Shown: positions 41,876 to 50,098, counted from the first letter of the stretch. The stretch is DNA of 64,000 nucleotides from RYN-230 sp963720645 (GCA_963720645.1 CAVRFX010000020.1:1-64000); one strand, 5' to 3'. Numbers and translations are program-made. The notes: a model not told the origin generated them from the letters alone.

Positions 41876-42036
41876 GGTTCCTCCCAGACAGCCTGCGGGC
41901 GATGGCCTATCCGGTTCCCGTCCCGGGCCGCCACCGGGCCAGGCCGGTCCCAGCCTGCCGCTCCGGTCATACCGAGTCAAACGTCACACTTGTGCGGAGG
42001 GCCCAGGGTAACGGGGTGACGAACGAGGAGGCTGAT

Positions 42037-42723
42037 GTGGTCCGGGTATGGCTGATCCGGCATGGGCAGAGCGAATCCAACGCCGGGCTGCCCTCGGCTG
42101 ACTGGCGCGCCATTCCGCTGACCGCGCAGGGGCGCCGTCAGGCGGAGCACGTCGCCGGGGTGTTCGCGGACCCGCCCCAGCTCATCGTGACGTCGCCGTA
42201 CCTGCGGGCCCGGCAGACCGCGCAGCCCACGATCGAGCGGTACCCGGGGACGGTCTGGGAGGAATGGCCGGTCCAGGAGTTCTCCTACCTGCAGGCCCTC
42301 GACGGGCAGGCGACCACGTCGCGTGAGCGCGAACCCGAGGTCCGGGCCTACTGGGAACGGGCCGACCCCCGGCACGCCGAGCCGGGGGCGGAGTCGTTCG
42401 CCGGGCTGATCGGCCGGGTCACCGGTTTCCTCGGCCGGCTCGGCGCGCGGGATACCGGGCCGGTGGCGGTGTTCACCCACGGCATCTTCATGCGCGCCGT
42501 GGCCTGGTTCCTGCTGACCGGCGCAGCCGACCCGGGGCCGGACGACATGAGCCGCTTCCACGCCTTCACCGGCCTGTACCCGGTGCCCAACTGCGGGGTT
42601 CTCGAACTGCGGTACTACCCCGGAGAGTCGACCCCGTCGCTGATGGGCGGATCCACCCTCCACCTGCCCGCCAGCCTGGCCCCCCAGGATCCCGACGAGA
42701 AGCGCTCCGCCTCCCTAACCTGA
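42037..42723 (+). CDS. Histidine phosphatase (phosphoglycerate-mutase-like)
   Basis: About 228 residues. The RHG motif is in VWLIRHGQSESNAG, the second phosphate-pocket Arg in VTSPYLRARQTAQPTIE, and the catalytic acid/His in VAVFTHGIFMRAVAWFLL. The fold is the branch-1 histidine phosphatase, whose members act on small phosphate esters or phosphoproteins. A GTG at 42037 is preceded by AGGAGG with proper spacing, so the earlier in-frame GTG (42016) is less likely. It is divergent from the histidine kinase gene. Confidence 0.9.
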   Translation: MVRVWLIRHGQSESNAGLPSADWRAIPLTAQGRRQAEHVAGVFADPPQLIVTSPYLRARQTAQPTIERYPGTVWEEWPVQEFSYLQALDGQATTSREREPEVRAYWERADPRHAEPGAESFAGLIGRVTGFLGRLGARDTGPVAVFTHGIFMRAVAWFLLTGAADPGPDDMSRFHAFTGLYPVPNCGVLELRYYPGESTPSLMGGSTLHLPASLAPQDPDEKRSASLT

Positions 42724-42755
42724 CCCCCCACCCCCCACCCCCCACCCCCCGCCCC
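42724..42755. repeat. CCCCCCA homopolymer-rich tract
   Basis: Several copies of a C-run separated by A or G (CCCCCCA-type units) directly follow the phosphatase stop codon. It is prone to slippage and may be miscounted in the assembly. Confidence 0.8.
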
Positions 42756-42764
42756 CTGCCGCCC

Positions 42765-42821
42765 GACCGTGATCGCGGTCAAAAAGGGGCGCCATGTGGC
42801 AGCTATTGACCGCGATCATGA
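42765..42821. repeat. 57-bp direct repeat, copy 1
   Basis: Starts GACCGTGATCGCGGTCA, continues GGGGCGCCATGTGGCAGCTA and ends TTGACCGCGATCATGA. It matches the second copy (42849-42905) at most positions. Each copy carries two GACCG-type inverted-repeat elements, so it can fold on itself. Function unknown. Confidence 0.85.
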
Positions 42822-42848
42822 AGGAGCAGGCGAGCCGGGCGGACCGCT

Positions 42849-42905
42849 GACCGTGATCACGGTCAATAGGGGGCGCCAGGTGGCAGCTATCGACCGGGAT
42901 CATGA
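42849..42905. repeat. 57-bp direct repeat, copy 2, with perfect 18-bp palindrome
   Basis: Begins within TGACCGTGATCACGGTCA (42848-42865), a perfect 18-base palindrome, continues GGGGCGCCAGGTGGCAGCTA and ends CGACCGGGATCATGA. It lies about 51 bases upstream of the acetyltransferase start. The palindrome could be a binding site for a dimeric regulator, or the whole unit a dispersed intergenic repeat. Confidence 0.85.
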
Positions 42906-42956
42906 GTGTGGGCGGGGCCGGGCGGCGGGGGAAGGGGACTAATAGGGTCGGGGGTT

Positions 42957-43484
42957 GTGGGCAGCGTGGTCACCGGCATCCGGCTCATCACCATCGGCGA
43001 CGCCGGCGCCATCACCGAGCACATCCGCCGCGACCGCGAGACCATGGGCCGCTGGGAGCCGGCCTACCCGCCGGACTACTTCACCCTGGACGGGCAGCGC
43101 CGGCGCATCGAGCGGATGCTGGCCCGGCACCGCGACGGCGAGTCCTGGCCCGGCGTGATCGTGGCCGGTCAGACCGTTATCGGGCAGGTGACTGTTCAGG
43201 AGATCCTGCAGCGGGCCTGGCGGAAGGCGTCCATCGGCTACTGGGTCGCGACCCCGTACCAGGGGCAGGGTCACGCCACCCGGGCGGTCGACCTGGTCGC
43301 CCGGCTGATGACCCGGGACCTCGGCCTGCACCGCGCAGAGGCCTTCACCCAGATCGAGAACATCGCCTCCCAGAACGTGCTGCGCAAGAACCGTTTCCTG
43401 CCGATCGGCATCGCCCGCTCGCGCATCTTCACCGGCGGGGCCTGGCACGACGAGATCATGTGGGAACGGCTGCTGGAGGAGTGA
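42957..43484 (+). CDS. GNAT-family N-acetyltransferase (RimJ-like)
   Basis: About 175 residues. Motif A is in KASIGYWVATPYQGQGHATRAVDLVARLM, then GLHRAEAFTQIENIASQNVLRKNRFLPIGIARSRIFTGGAWHDEIMWERLL, the typical ending of RimJ/RimL-type acetyltransferases. Target unknown. GTG 42957 follows a run of Gs that may act as ribosome-binding site; GTG 42966 is an alternative. Confidence 0.88.
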   Translation: MGSVVTGIRLITIGDAGAITEHIRRDRETMGRWEPAYPPDYFTLDGQRRRIERMLARHRDGESWPGVIVAGQTVIGQVTVQEILQRAWRKASIGYWVATPYQGQGHATRAVDLVARLMTRDLGLHRAEAFTQIENIASQNVLRKNRFLPIGIARSRIFTGGAWHDEIMWERLLEE

Positions 43485-43685
43485 TGTGATACCCCGCACG
43501 CTCTGTGTCCTGCTCTGGGCGCACCCCGGGGCGCAGGCTGCCCTGGCCGAGTACGAGGGCCGTGCTGCGCCTCGTCCCTGACCACGGGCCACGGGTGGTG
43601 CTGCGCGCCCGGGCCAGCGCAGTGCGATCATCGAGGTTGACCTCGTCCCGCGCGACGGCTAGCCGGTCACCTGGCTCAGCGGGCG

Positions 43686-43730
43686 GGGCCGGTCCCGGCT
43701 CCGCCGGCCGGGCCGGTCCCGGCTCCGCCG
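43686..43730. repeat. 24-bp GC tandem repeat
   Basis: GGGCCGGTCCCGGCTCCGCCG occurs at 43686 and 43710, separated by GCC. It lies in the short gap between the convergent acetyltransferase and flavin-reductase genes. Confidence 0.85.
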
Positions 43731-43745
43731 CGCGGCATGGCGCGC

Positions 43746-44258
43746 TCAGTCGGCGGGCTCGGGCCGCTCCTGGGGGGCGTGCCCCGGCGTGAGGTGCCCC
43801 GCGCGGGACAGCCGGAGCGGCTCGAACGGCCCGCTGCTCTCGGCGGCCAGCGGCTCGCCGGTCACGCACACGTGGTCGCCACCCTCATCGAGCAGCACGA
43901 CCCGCCGCAGGATGAGCCGGTGCGGGCAGTCCTCCAGCACCGGCACCCCGCCGGGGCCGGGGCTCACCCGGAGCCCGGCGAACTTGTCGGTCTCGTCGCC
44001 GGTGAGCGTCCCGAACCGCTCGGCGAGCGCGAGGTCGTCCGAAGTGAGGAACTGGACGGCCAGGTAGGTCGCGCGCAGCCCGACCCGGTACGTGTGGTTC
44101 GCCTTGGACAGCCAGACGCAGTAGCGGTCCGGGGCGATGCTGGACTGGGCGTGGAAACCGACCAGGCATCCGGCCCGCTCGTGGCCTTCCGCTGTGGTGA
44201 CCACGACCAGCGGGTTGTCCAGGGACGACATGATGCTGGTGAACACGTCACGGGACAT
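43746..44258 (-). CDS. Flavin reductase family protein (FMN-binding)
   Basis: About 170 residues. The split-barrel flavin reductase pattern is seen in SSLDNPLVVVTTAEGHERAGCLVGFHAQSSIAPDRYCVWLSKANHTYRVG, with FLTSDDLALAERFGTLTGDETDKFAGL following. Such proteins bind FMN and supply reduced flavin to monooxygenases or act as heme/FMN-binding proteins. The start ATG 44258 lies inside the end of the upstream RibD-like gene (11-base overlap), so the two are coupled; together they suggest flavin- or pteridine-linked redox chemistry. Confidence 0.85.
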   Translation of the reverse strand: MSRDVFTSIMSSLDNPLVVVTTAEGHERAGCLVGFHAQSSIAPDRYCVWLSKANHTYRVGLRATYLAVQFLTSDDLALAERFGTLTGDETDKFAGLRVSPGPGGVPVLEDCPHRLILRRVVLLDEGGDHVCVTGEPLAAESSGPFEPLRLSRAGHLTPGHAPQERPEPAD

Positions 44259-45021
44259 CGGTACCTCGCTCGTAGCGCAGGAACAGCGTGTCAGCGTCCT
44301 CGCCCTCGCTGCGCAGCACATGCCGCAGTGAGAAGCGCGCCAGCGGGGCTCCCGGGGGAGCGAGCGCGACTGGCAGCGGATCCCCGCCCATCAGCGGGGC
44401 GAGGGTCAGGCAGAGCTCATCCAGCAGGTCCGCCGCGACGAGTTCGCCGAGCCAGGTGGGGCCGCCCTCGCAGAGCACGACGCGGTGACCCCGTTCGGTC
44501 AGCCGCCGCAGGGCCAGGTCCGGATCGACCCGGTCCCGGCCGGCCACGATGACGTCCGCCACCTGCCGCGCCCGGTCCAGCCGGGCCCGGTCGGCGGCGG
44601 CGCAGGTGATCACCAGGGTCCGGGCGTCCGGCGGCGCGTCCGCGAAGGCCCGGGCCGACCAGTCCAGGTCCAGCGACCGGGTGACGACGGCGATCGGTGG
44701 GGTGGCCGGCCGCCCGGCCGCCACCCGCGCCGCGGCCCGCTCCGGTGGCAGCCGCACCGCCCCGTAGTGCTCGGCGCGGACCGTCTCGGCGCCGACCAGC
44801 ACCACGTCAGCCAGCACCCGCATCAGCCGGAACAGCTCGGCGTCCGGCGCGGTGGACAGGTCACCGACCCGGCCGCCGATCGCCGCCGAGCCGTCCAGGC
44901 CCCCGACCATGTGCGCCATCACCCAGCACCGGCCGTCCGGCCGCGACCGCGTCACCTCCGCGTACGGCGCCAGCGGATCCTCGATCCACGGGCCGGGCAC
45001 CAGCATCCGCAGTCCGCTCAT
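44248..45021 (-). CDS. RibD C-terminal-domain (pyrimidine reductase/DHFR-like) protein
   Basis: About 257 residues of the RibD_C/dihydrofolate-reductase-like fold. Key parts are CWVMAHMVGGLDGSAAIGG, DAELFRLMRVLADVVLVGAETVRAEHYG, and VVLCEGGPTWLGELVAADLLDELCLTLAPLMGGD, which match NADPH-dependent reductases related to riboflavin pathway deaminase-reductases. Lacking the N-terminal deaminase, it may act on another pyrimidine or on a cofactor. It overlaps the flavin reductase gene and follows a truncated epimerase gene. ATG 45021 gives MSGLRMLVPG. Confidence 0.87.
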   Translation of the reverse strand: MSGLRMLVPGPWIEDPLAPYAEVTRSRPDGRCWVMAHMVGGLDGSAAIGGRVGDLSTAPDAELFRLMRVLADVVLVGAETVRAEHYGAVRLPPERAAARVAAGRPATPPIAVVTRSLDLDWSARAFADAPPDARTLVITCAAADRARLDRARQVADVIVAGRDRVDPDLALRRLTERGHRVVLCEGGPTWLGELVAADLLDELCLTLAPLMGGDPLPVALAPPGAPLARFSLRHVLRSEGEDADTLFLRYERGTDVP

Positions 45022-45608
45022 GCTGGCTCGCCACGCCGTCCAGCGCCGGCTGCCCATCCAGCGCCGGCTGCCCGTCTGGCGCCGGCTGCCCGGGCCGCCA
45101 GCCAGCGGTCCCCGGCCGGGTAGTCCAGCAACGGGGCGAAGTAGCTGTCGCCGGGCCCGGGAATGAGATCCGCGTCCTCGCCGCCGCGGGCCGCGGTCAC
45201 CAGCCAGTCCACCTCGCTGGCCACCGTGGCGGCGTAGTCGCCGGCCGGGGTGTACCCCAGGCTGGCGGCGGCGGCCATGTCGAGCACGAACGGGTGCGGC
45301 CTGTCCCAGGGGTGCCGGCCCAGGCCCGTGCCGTCCGGGCCGTCGAGGAGCACTTCCTCCCAGGTGTGCCCGAGGTGGCGGGCGACGATCCGGGATATCC
45401 CCAGGGCGCTGGGCGCGTCCGGGTCGGCGGCGTTCAGGATGCGCCGTCCCGGCCGGCCTGCGGCCAGCTCGATGAGCGCGGCGACGTTGGCGGCGGCCGT
45501 GGGGTGGTCCACGCCGGCGCCGCGGTGGGCGAGGAACAGCACCAGCAGCCGCCGGGTGGTGGCCCGCCCGATCGCCCCGGTCCCGCCGATGATCACCGCC
45601 CGTCCCAC
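45018..45608 (-). pseudogene. NAD-dependent epimerase/reductase with an internal deletion
   Basis: The protein starts with a Rossmann motif (VIIGGTGAIGRATTRRLL) and jumps directly to the C-terminal part of an extended SDR/epimerase (HPTAAANVAALIELAAGRPGRRILNAADPDAPSALGISRIVARHLG). About 100-130 residues, including the catalytic YxxxK segment, are missing with the frame kept. The tail is a short tandem repeat encoding ARRAAGAGWAAGAG. It is unlikely to be an active enzyme. GTG 45608 is the natural start. Confidence 0.65.
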
Positions 45609-45718
45609 CCTCGCACGCTACCCCGGCGGGCCGCTACAAGGGCCGGGCGGTCCGCTACAAGGGCCGGGCGGTCCGCCACCAAGGCCGGTCGGCCCGGCCC
45701 CCCGCCGCTGGCCCGGGC

Positions 45719-45724
45719 TATAAT
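45719..45724 (+). promoter_or_regulatory. -10 box of the trpS leader transcript
   Basis: A perfect TATAAT stands seven bases before the ATG of the leader peptide, so transcription should start at or next to that ATG (a leaderless leader). No good -35 hexamer is visible at 16-18 bases upstream. Confidence 0.65.
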
Positions 45725-45730
45725 CGGGGC

Positions 45731-45763
45731 ATGACGCGATTCATGGGGTGGTGGCCGCAGTAA
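45731..45763 (+). CDS. Trp leader peptide of the trpS attenuator
   Basis: A 10-codon frame reading MTRFMGWWPQ, with two adjacent Trp codons, immediately follows a TATAAT box and precedes a terminator hairpin and the TrpRS gene. This is the signature of ribosome-mediated attenuation: when Trp-tRNA is scarce the ribosome stalls at WW and terminator formation is avoided. A regulated auxiliary TrpRS gene of this kind is known in Streptomyces coelicolor. Confidence 0.85.
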   Translation: MTRFMGWWPQ

Positions 45764-45789
45764 GGCGGTAGCTGTCTCGTGTGTCCGAT

Positions 45790-45808
45790 GGCCCGCCTCT
45801 GGCGGGCC
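45790..45808 (+). terminator. trpS attenuator terminator hairpin
   Basis: GGCCCGCC (45790-45797) pairs perfectly with GGCGGGCC (45801-45808) around TCT and is followed by AGTTTCGT. AGGCGG at 45763-45768, overlapping the leader stop codon, can pair with CCGCCT at 45793-45798 and so act as antiterminator when the ribosome stalls at the Trp codons. Confidence 0.8.
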
Positions 45809-45860
45809 AGTTTCGTGTCACGGCTGGTCGCGGCCGGAGGCCTGTTCCCCAGGAGGCCCC

Positions 45861-46955
45861 GTGCCTGCCAGTACTCTTCCCGCCCCGCCGGCACCCGCGG
45901 AACCGTTCTCGGTCCAGCTGGCCCGCCAGCGCAGTGCCGACCTCGACGCCTCCATCCGGGACGATCCCAGCCGGTTCCGGGTGCTCACCGGTGACCGTCC
46001 CACCGGCCCGCTGCACGTCGGCCACCTGTTCGGCACCCTGCTCAACCGGGTCCGCCTCCAGGATCTCGGCGTCGGCGTCATGGTGCTCATCGCGGACTAT
46101 CAGACGATCACCGACCGGGACGCCCCCCAATCCCTGCCGGCCGACGTGCTCGGCCAGGTCGCGGACTACCTCGCGGTGGGCATCGACCCGGCCCGGGCCG
46201 CGATCTTCGCCCACAGCCAGATCGAGGCGCTGAACCAGCTGCTGATTCCGTTCCTGAGCCTGGTCAGTGTGGCGGAGGTGGGCCGGAACCCGACCGTGAA
46301 GGAGGAGTTCGGAACGGCCGGGGGCTCGTCGATGAGCGCGCTGATGTTCACCTACCCCGTGCACCAGGCGGCTGACATCCTGTTCTGCCACGCCAACCTG
46401 GTCCCGGTCGGCAAGGACCAGCTTCCCCACGTCGAACTCACCCGGACGATCGCGCGGCGCTTCAACGAGCGTTACTGCCCCGCGGAGCCGTACTTCACCG
46501 CCCCGGACGCCCTGCTCAGCGACGCTCCGCTGCTGCTCGGGACCGACGGCCAGAAGATGAGCAAGAGCCGGAACAACGCCATCGCGCTGGCCGCGAGCGA
46601 GGATGAGACGGCGCGCCTCATCCGCGGGGCCCGGACCGACGCCCAGCGCACGATCACCTACGAGCCGCAGTCCCGCCCCGAGGTCTCCAACCTCGTGCAG
46701 CTCGCCGCGCTATGCCTGGAGACCACCCCCGAGGAGATCGCCGCCGGGCTGGGCGACGGCGGTGCGGCCGCGCTGAAGCGGCTGCTGACCGAGGCGCTCA
46801 ACGAGCGGCTGCGCCCGATCCGGGCCCGGCGGCGGGAGGCCGCGGCGGATCCGGGATACCTGCGCCAGGTCCTGGCCGACGGTAACGAGCGGGCCCGCGC
46901 GCTGGCCGCCCAGACCCTGTCCGACGTCCGCACCCGGATGCACACCCGCTACTGA
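45861..46955 (+). CDS. trpS: Tryptophanyl-tRNA synthetase, auxiliary type
   Basis: A 364-residue class I synthetase that charges tRNA-Trp. The HIGH-like motif is in GDRPTGPLHVGHLFGTLLNR, the KMSKS motif in GQKMSKSRNN, and Trp/ATP-site blocks include MFTYPVHQAADILF and VGKDQLPHVELTR. GTG 45861 has AGGAGG four bases upstream. The upstream Trp-codon leader and attenuator imply control by Trp-tRNA levels, a feature of inducible, antibiotic-tolerant TrpRS copies in streptomycetes; whether this enzyme resists such drugs is not visible from sequence. It converges with the peptidase E gene (7-base overlap). Confidence 0.94.
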   Translation: MPASTLPAPPAPAEPFSVQLARQRSADLDASIRDDPSRFRVLTGDRPTGPLHVGHLFGTLLNRVRLQDLGVGVMVLIADYQTITDRDAPQSLPADVLGQVADYLAVGIDPARAAIFAHSQIEALNQLLIPFLSLVSVAEVGRNPTVKEEFGTAGGSSMSALMFTYPVHQAADILFCHANLVPVGKDQLPHVELTRTIARRFNERYCPAEPYFTAPDALLSDAPLLLGTDGQKMSKSRNNAIALAASEDETARLIRGARTDAQRTITYEPQSRPEVSNLVQLAALCLETTPEEIAAGLGDGGAAALKRLLTEALNERLRPIRARRREAAADPGYLRQVLADGNERARALAAQTLSDVRTRMHTRY

Positions 46956-47686
46956 GCCAGCAGCCGGGTGGGGAGGGCGGTCTCCTCGACGGTCCCGTCG
47001 CCGCGGCGGGTGATGTGCCAGGTGCTCGCGCCCGCGGCCTCGGAGATGCAGTCCACCAGGGTGGTGCCCTCGAAGACCAGGCCGGTGCCGTCGTCGGACG
47101 CGTAACCCTCGGGCAGGGTCCCGTCCCCGATCAGCCGGTGAATCGCCGGCCGCCGCTGCTCCTCGGCGTCGTGGTGCGGGCTGTTGGAGTAGGGCAGGAA
47201 GCCGAGGCCGTTCGTCACCGGGTTCAGCGGCAGGCCGAACGAGTCGGTGGTGCCGCCCTCGAACCAGCAGATCGAGCCCGCGGACACACCCATCAGCACC
47301 ACCCCCGCGTCCCAGGCGGCCCGCATGGCCTGATCCACGCCGTGCAGCCGCCACAACGCCAGCAGGTTGGCCACGCTGCCACCCATCACCCACACCACGT
47401 CCTGGGCCAGCAGGTGCTCCGTGATGTCGGGGACGTTGGGCTCGGCGAACAGCGCCAGGTGGCTAGGCCGCCACCCGGCCCGGCCGAACGCCGAGTACAG
47501 CATGGTCAGGACCTCCGCCGAGTCCCCCACGGCCGTGGCGACCAGGCAGACCCGGGGGCTGTCGCCCGCCCGGGCCAGCGACGCCGCGTACCCGTAGGCG
47601 GGGCCCAGCCGGAAGTCCCGGGGCCCGTGGCCGGCGGGCTGGAAGCCGATGCTGGTGGCGACGATCGTCGGGGTGCGCGCGGTCAC
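46949..47686 (-). CDS. pepE: Peptidase E (S51) family protein
   Basis: A 245-residue Ser peptidase or cyanophycinase-like enzyme. Nucleophile elbow GVSAGSICWFEGG and the lead VWVMGGSVANLLALWR fit PepE, which cleaves Asp-X dipeptides. The flanking EPNVPDITEHLL and HHDAEEQRRPAIHRLI segments also match. It has no signal peptide, so it is cytoplasmic. Start GTG 47686. A few bases separate it from the MaoC-type gene upstream in the same direction. Confidence 0.9.
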   Translation of the reverse strand: MTARTPTIVATSIGFQPAGHGPRDFRLGPAYGYAASLARAGDSPRVCLVATAVGDSAEVLTMLYSAFGRAGWRPSHLALFAEPNVPDITEHLLAQDVVWVMGGSVANLLALWRLHGVDQAMRAAWDAGVVLMGVSAGSICWFEGGTTDSFGLPLNPVTNGLGFLPYSNSPHHDAEEQRRPAIHRLIGDGTLPEGYASDDGTGLVFEGTTLVDCISEAAGASTWHITRRGDGTVEETALPTRLLAQ

Positions 47687-47693
47687 CCGGTCA

Positions 47694-48233
47694 TTATGGC
47701 TGAGCCCCCGGTTCGCGGAGGATCAGCAGGTTCATGGCCACTAGGTCCAGTACGGTCCGGTCGTCCTGATTGATCAGCTCACCCTTGGTCCGGACCAGGC
47801 CGCGGCCCGCCTTGGAGCGTGACGGCCGGGCCTCCACGATCGTGGTCCGCAGCCGCAGCTGGTCACCCGGCCGCACCGGAGCGGGCCAGCGCAGCTCGTC
47901 GATACCGGGCGAGGCGAGGCTGGCCACCCGGGACAGGTAATGGTCGGCGAACAGCCGCATCATCATGCTCGCGGTATGCCAGCCGCTGGCGATCAGGCCG
48001 CCGAACGGCCCGCCCGCCGCGAATCCCGGGTCGATGTGCATCGGCTGCGGGTCGAATCGCCGGGCGAAATCCAGGATCTCCGCCTCGGTCACGGTCAGGT
48101 ATCCGTACTCATAGACCGCGCCCGGCAGGTAATCCTCGAAATAACGGTCCTCTCGCGGGACCCGGAAATCGCTATTGCTCAGGGTCCTGGTGGGGGTGGG
48201 AGGGGTGTCAGGCTGGGACATGCTGGCCAGCAT
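47694..48233 (-). CDS. MaoC-like dehydratase
   Basis: About 179 residues of the R-hydratase hotdog type. The hydratase motif is in LDFARRFDPQPMHIDPGFAAGGPFGGLIASGWHTASMMMRLF, with the catalytic D and H pair, then RPGDQLRLRTTIVEARPSRSKAGRGLVRTKGELINQ. It should hydrate an enoyl-CoA or a related thioester. Start ATG 48233 or the next ATG at 48221. It precedes pepE in the same direction with a seven-base gap, though their functions seem unrelated. It is divergent from the PPOX gene. Confidence 0.9.
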   Translation of the reverse strand: MLASMSQPDTPPTPTRTLSNSDFRVPREDRYFEDYLPGAVYEYGYLTVTEAEILDFARRFDPQPMHIDPGFAAGGPFGGLIASGWHTASMMMRLFADHYLSRVASLASPGIDELRWPAPVRPGDQLRLRTTIVEARPSRSKAGRGLVRTKGELINQDDRTVLDLVAMNLLILREPGAQP

Positions 48234-48280
48234 GGCACCCCCGGGCCGGGCTTTACGATGGGCGTCATGCCGAGGACGCC

Positions 48281-48742
48281 ATGAGCCCCCAGATAGCCAC
48301 CGCCGACATCGTCGGCCGCGAGGAGATGCTCGATTTCGTCCGGGGCCGGCACCATGTGGTGCTGGTGACCACGAAACGGGATGGGACCCTCCAGCTCTCG
48401 CCGGTCACGGCGGGCCTGGACGACGAGGGGCGGGTGGTCATCGCGACCTACCCGGAACGGGCCAAGACGCACAACGCCCGCCGACACCCCCAGGTTGACG
48501 TGCTGGTGCTGTCGGACGACTTCGGCGGGGCCTGGGTGCAGCTCAGCGGCACCGCCGAGGTACTCGACCTGCCTGAGGCGCTCGAGCCGCTGGTCGGGTA
48601 CTTCCGGTCCATCGCCGGCGAGCACGACGACTGGGACGAGTACCGGGCCGCGATGCAGCGTCAGGGCAAGTCGCTGATCCGGGTCACGATCGAGCGCTGG
48701 GGGCCCATCGCCACCGGCGGATTCCCGCCGCGGCTAGCCTGA
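48281..48742 (+). CDS. PPOX-class FMN/F420-dependent enzyme
   Basis: A 153-residue split-barrel flavin/deazaflavin enzyme. VLVTTKRDGTLQLSPVTAGLDDEGRVVIATYPERAKTHNARRHPQVDVLVL matches the F420-dependent TIGR03618-type PPOX group common in Actinomycetota, with the conserved RxGxxxSPV-like block. Substrate unknown. ATG 48281 has GAGGA six bases upstream. A longer frame that begins inside the divergent MaoC gene is rejected. Confidence 0.87.
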   Translation: MSPQIATADIVGREEMLDFVRGRHHVVLVTTKRDGTLQLSPVTAGLDDEGRVVIATYPERAKTHNARRHPQVDVLVLSDDFGGAWVQLSGTAEVLDLPEALEPLVGYFRSIAGEHDDWDEYRAAMQRQGKSLIRVTIERWGPIATGGFPPRLA

Positions 48743-48902
48743 CCCGGGTGATCGGGCCCGAGGGTGATCGGGCGCACTTTCCCGGATACGGTTCGCCCGA
48801 ACCGGACAAAACACCCTCCCAGACGCCCGTCGCACGGGAAGAGTCGCCAGGGACCCGATAACCCGTTCGACCGCGGGGCGGTCGCTGCCTACTGTGCTGG
48901 GC

Positions 48903-49662
48903 GTGGATGACGATCCGGAGTTCGCGAGGCTGGTCGCCGAGGGCGAGGCCGTCCCGGTGGCGGGCTGGGACTTTTCCTGGTTCGAGGGCCGGGCCACCGA
49001 GGAACGCCCGCCGTGGGGCTACGCCCGGATGATGGCGGAACGGATGGGGCGCGCCCGCGCGGCGCTGGACATCCAGACCGGCGGCGGCGAGGTACTGGCC
49101 GGGATCCCGGCGCCGCCGCCCGTCCTGGCCGCCACCGAGTCATGGCCCCCGAACGTGGAGCTGGCCCGGCGGAAGCTGGCCCCGCTGGGCGCCCGGGTGG
49201 TCCAGGTGGCCGACGACGCGGCCCTGCCGTTCCCCGCGGACTCCTTCGACCTCGTGGTCAGCAGGCATCCGGTCGAGCTGGTGTGGCCGGAGATCGCCCG
49301 GGTGCTCCGGCCGGGCGGCACCTTCTTCTCCCAGCAGGTCGGGGCAGGGTCGAACCGGGAGCTGACCGACTTCATGATGGGCCCGCAGCCCGTCAGCGAG
49401 GCCCGCCGCGCCGGGCGGGTCGCGGCGGAGGCTGAGGCGGCCTGGCCTGATCGTCACGGATTTGCGCGAGCAGGCGTTGCGGACGGTCTTCAACGACGTG
49501 GGCGCGGTCGTGTACTTCCTGCGCAAGGTGCTGTGGACGGTGCCCGGCTTTACCGTGGCAGGCTACCGGGATCAGCTGCGCAGGCTGCACCGCAAGATCC
49601 AGGCCGAGGGGCCGTTCGTGGCGCACGCCCAGCGCTTCCTGATCGAGGCAGGCCGGCCCTGA
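48903..49662 (+). CDS. Class I SAM-dependent methyltransferase, interrupted by one frameshift
   Basis: The N-terminal part has a methyltransferase Rossmann fold: motif I in ALDIQTGGGEVLAGIP, motif II region ATESWPPNVELARRKLAPLGARVVQV, and LPFPADSFDLVVSRHPVELVWPEIARVLRPGGTFFSQQVG. The frame is lost near 49445; the rest, LIVTDLREQALRTVFNDVGAVVYFLRKVLWTVPGFTVAGYRDQLRRLHRK..., continues in another frame to 49662. A one-base correction yields about 253 residues, usual for the family. Start GTG 48903 (or 48894). Substrate unknown. Confidence 0.8.
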
Positions 49663-49777
49663 GCCGGACGTCGCAGCCTGAGACGCTGGCCTGACCAGCC
49701 ATTTGTAAGATCATGCTGACCAGTTGCGAGCCGGTTCGGGCTCGGTCGTGCCACGATCGATGCCGAAGGGGGCATCC

Positions 49778-50098
49778 ATGATCTTCATCGTCGTCAAGTG
49801 GACCGTCAAGCCCGAGCGCAGCGGCAACTGGCTCGCTGAGGTGGAGGAATTCACCCAGGGCACCCGGTCCGAGCCGGGCAACATCTTTTTCGAGTGGTCC
49901 CGGAGCGTGGACAACCCCAACCAGTTCGTGCTGGTCGAGGCGTTCGATGACGACGCGGCCGCCGCACATGTCAACTCAGATCACTTCAAGAAGTTCGTCG
50001 CCTGGGCACCCGACGCGGTGGCCGAGACGCCGCAGATCATCAACACCACGATCCCGGGCACCGACTGGTCCAGGATGGCGGAGGTCACGCCACGGTAA
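49778..50098 (+). CDS. Antibiotic biosynthesis monooxygenase (ABM) domain protein
   Basis: 106 residues with the ferredoxin-like ABM fold: IFIVVKWTVKPERSGNWLAEVEEFTQGTRSEPGNIFFEWSRSVDNPNQFVLVEAFDDDAAAAHVNSDHFKKF. The pattern, including the His near the end of the helix, fits quinol monooxygenases or small dimeric oxygenases working without cofactor. ATG 49778 has GGGGG upstream. It overlaps the convergent pentapeptide gene by 14 bases. Confidence 0.87.
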   Translation: MIFIVVKWTVKPERSGNWLAEVEEFTQGTRSEPGNIFFEWSRSVDNPNQFVLVEAFDDDAAAAHVNSDHFKKFVAWAPDAVAETPQIINTTIPGTDWSRMAEVTPR

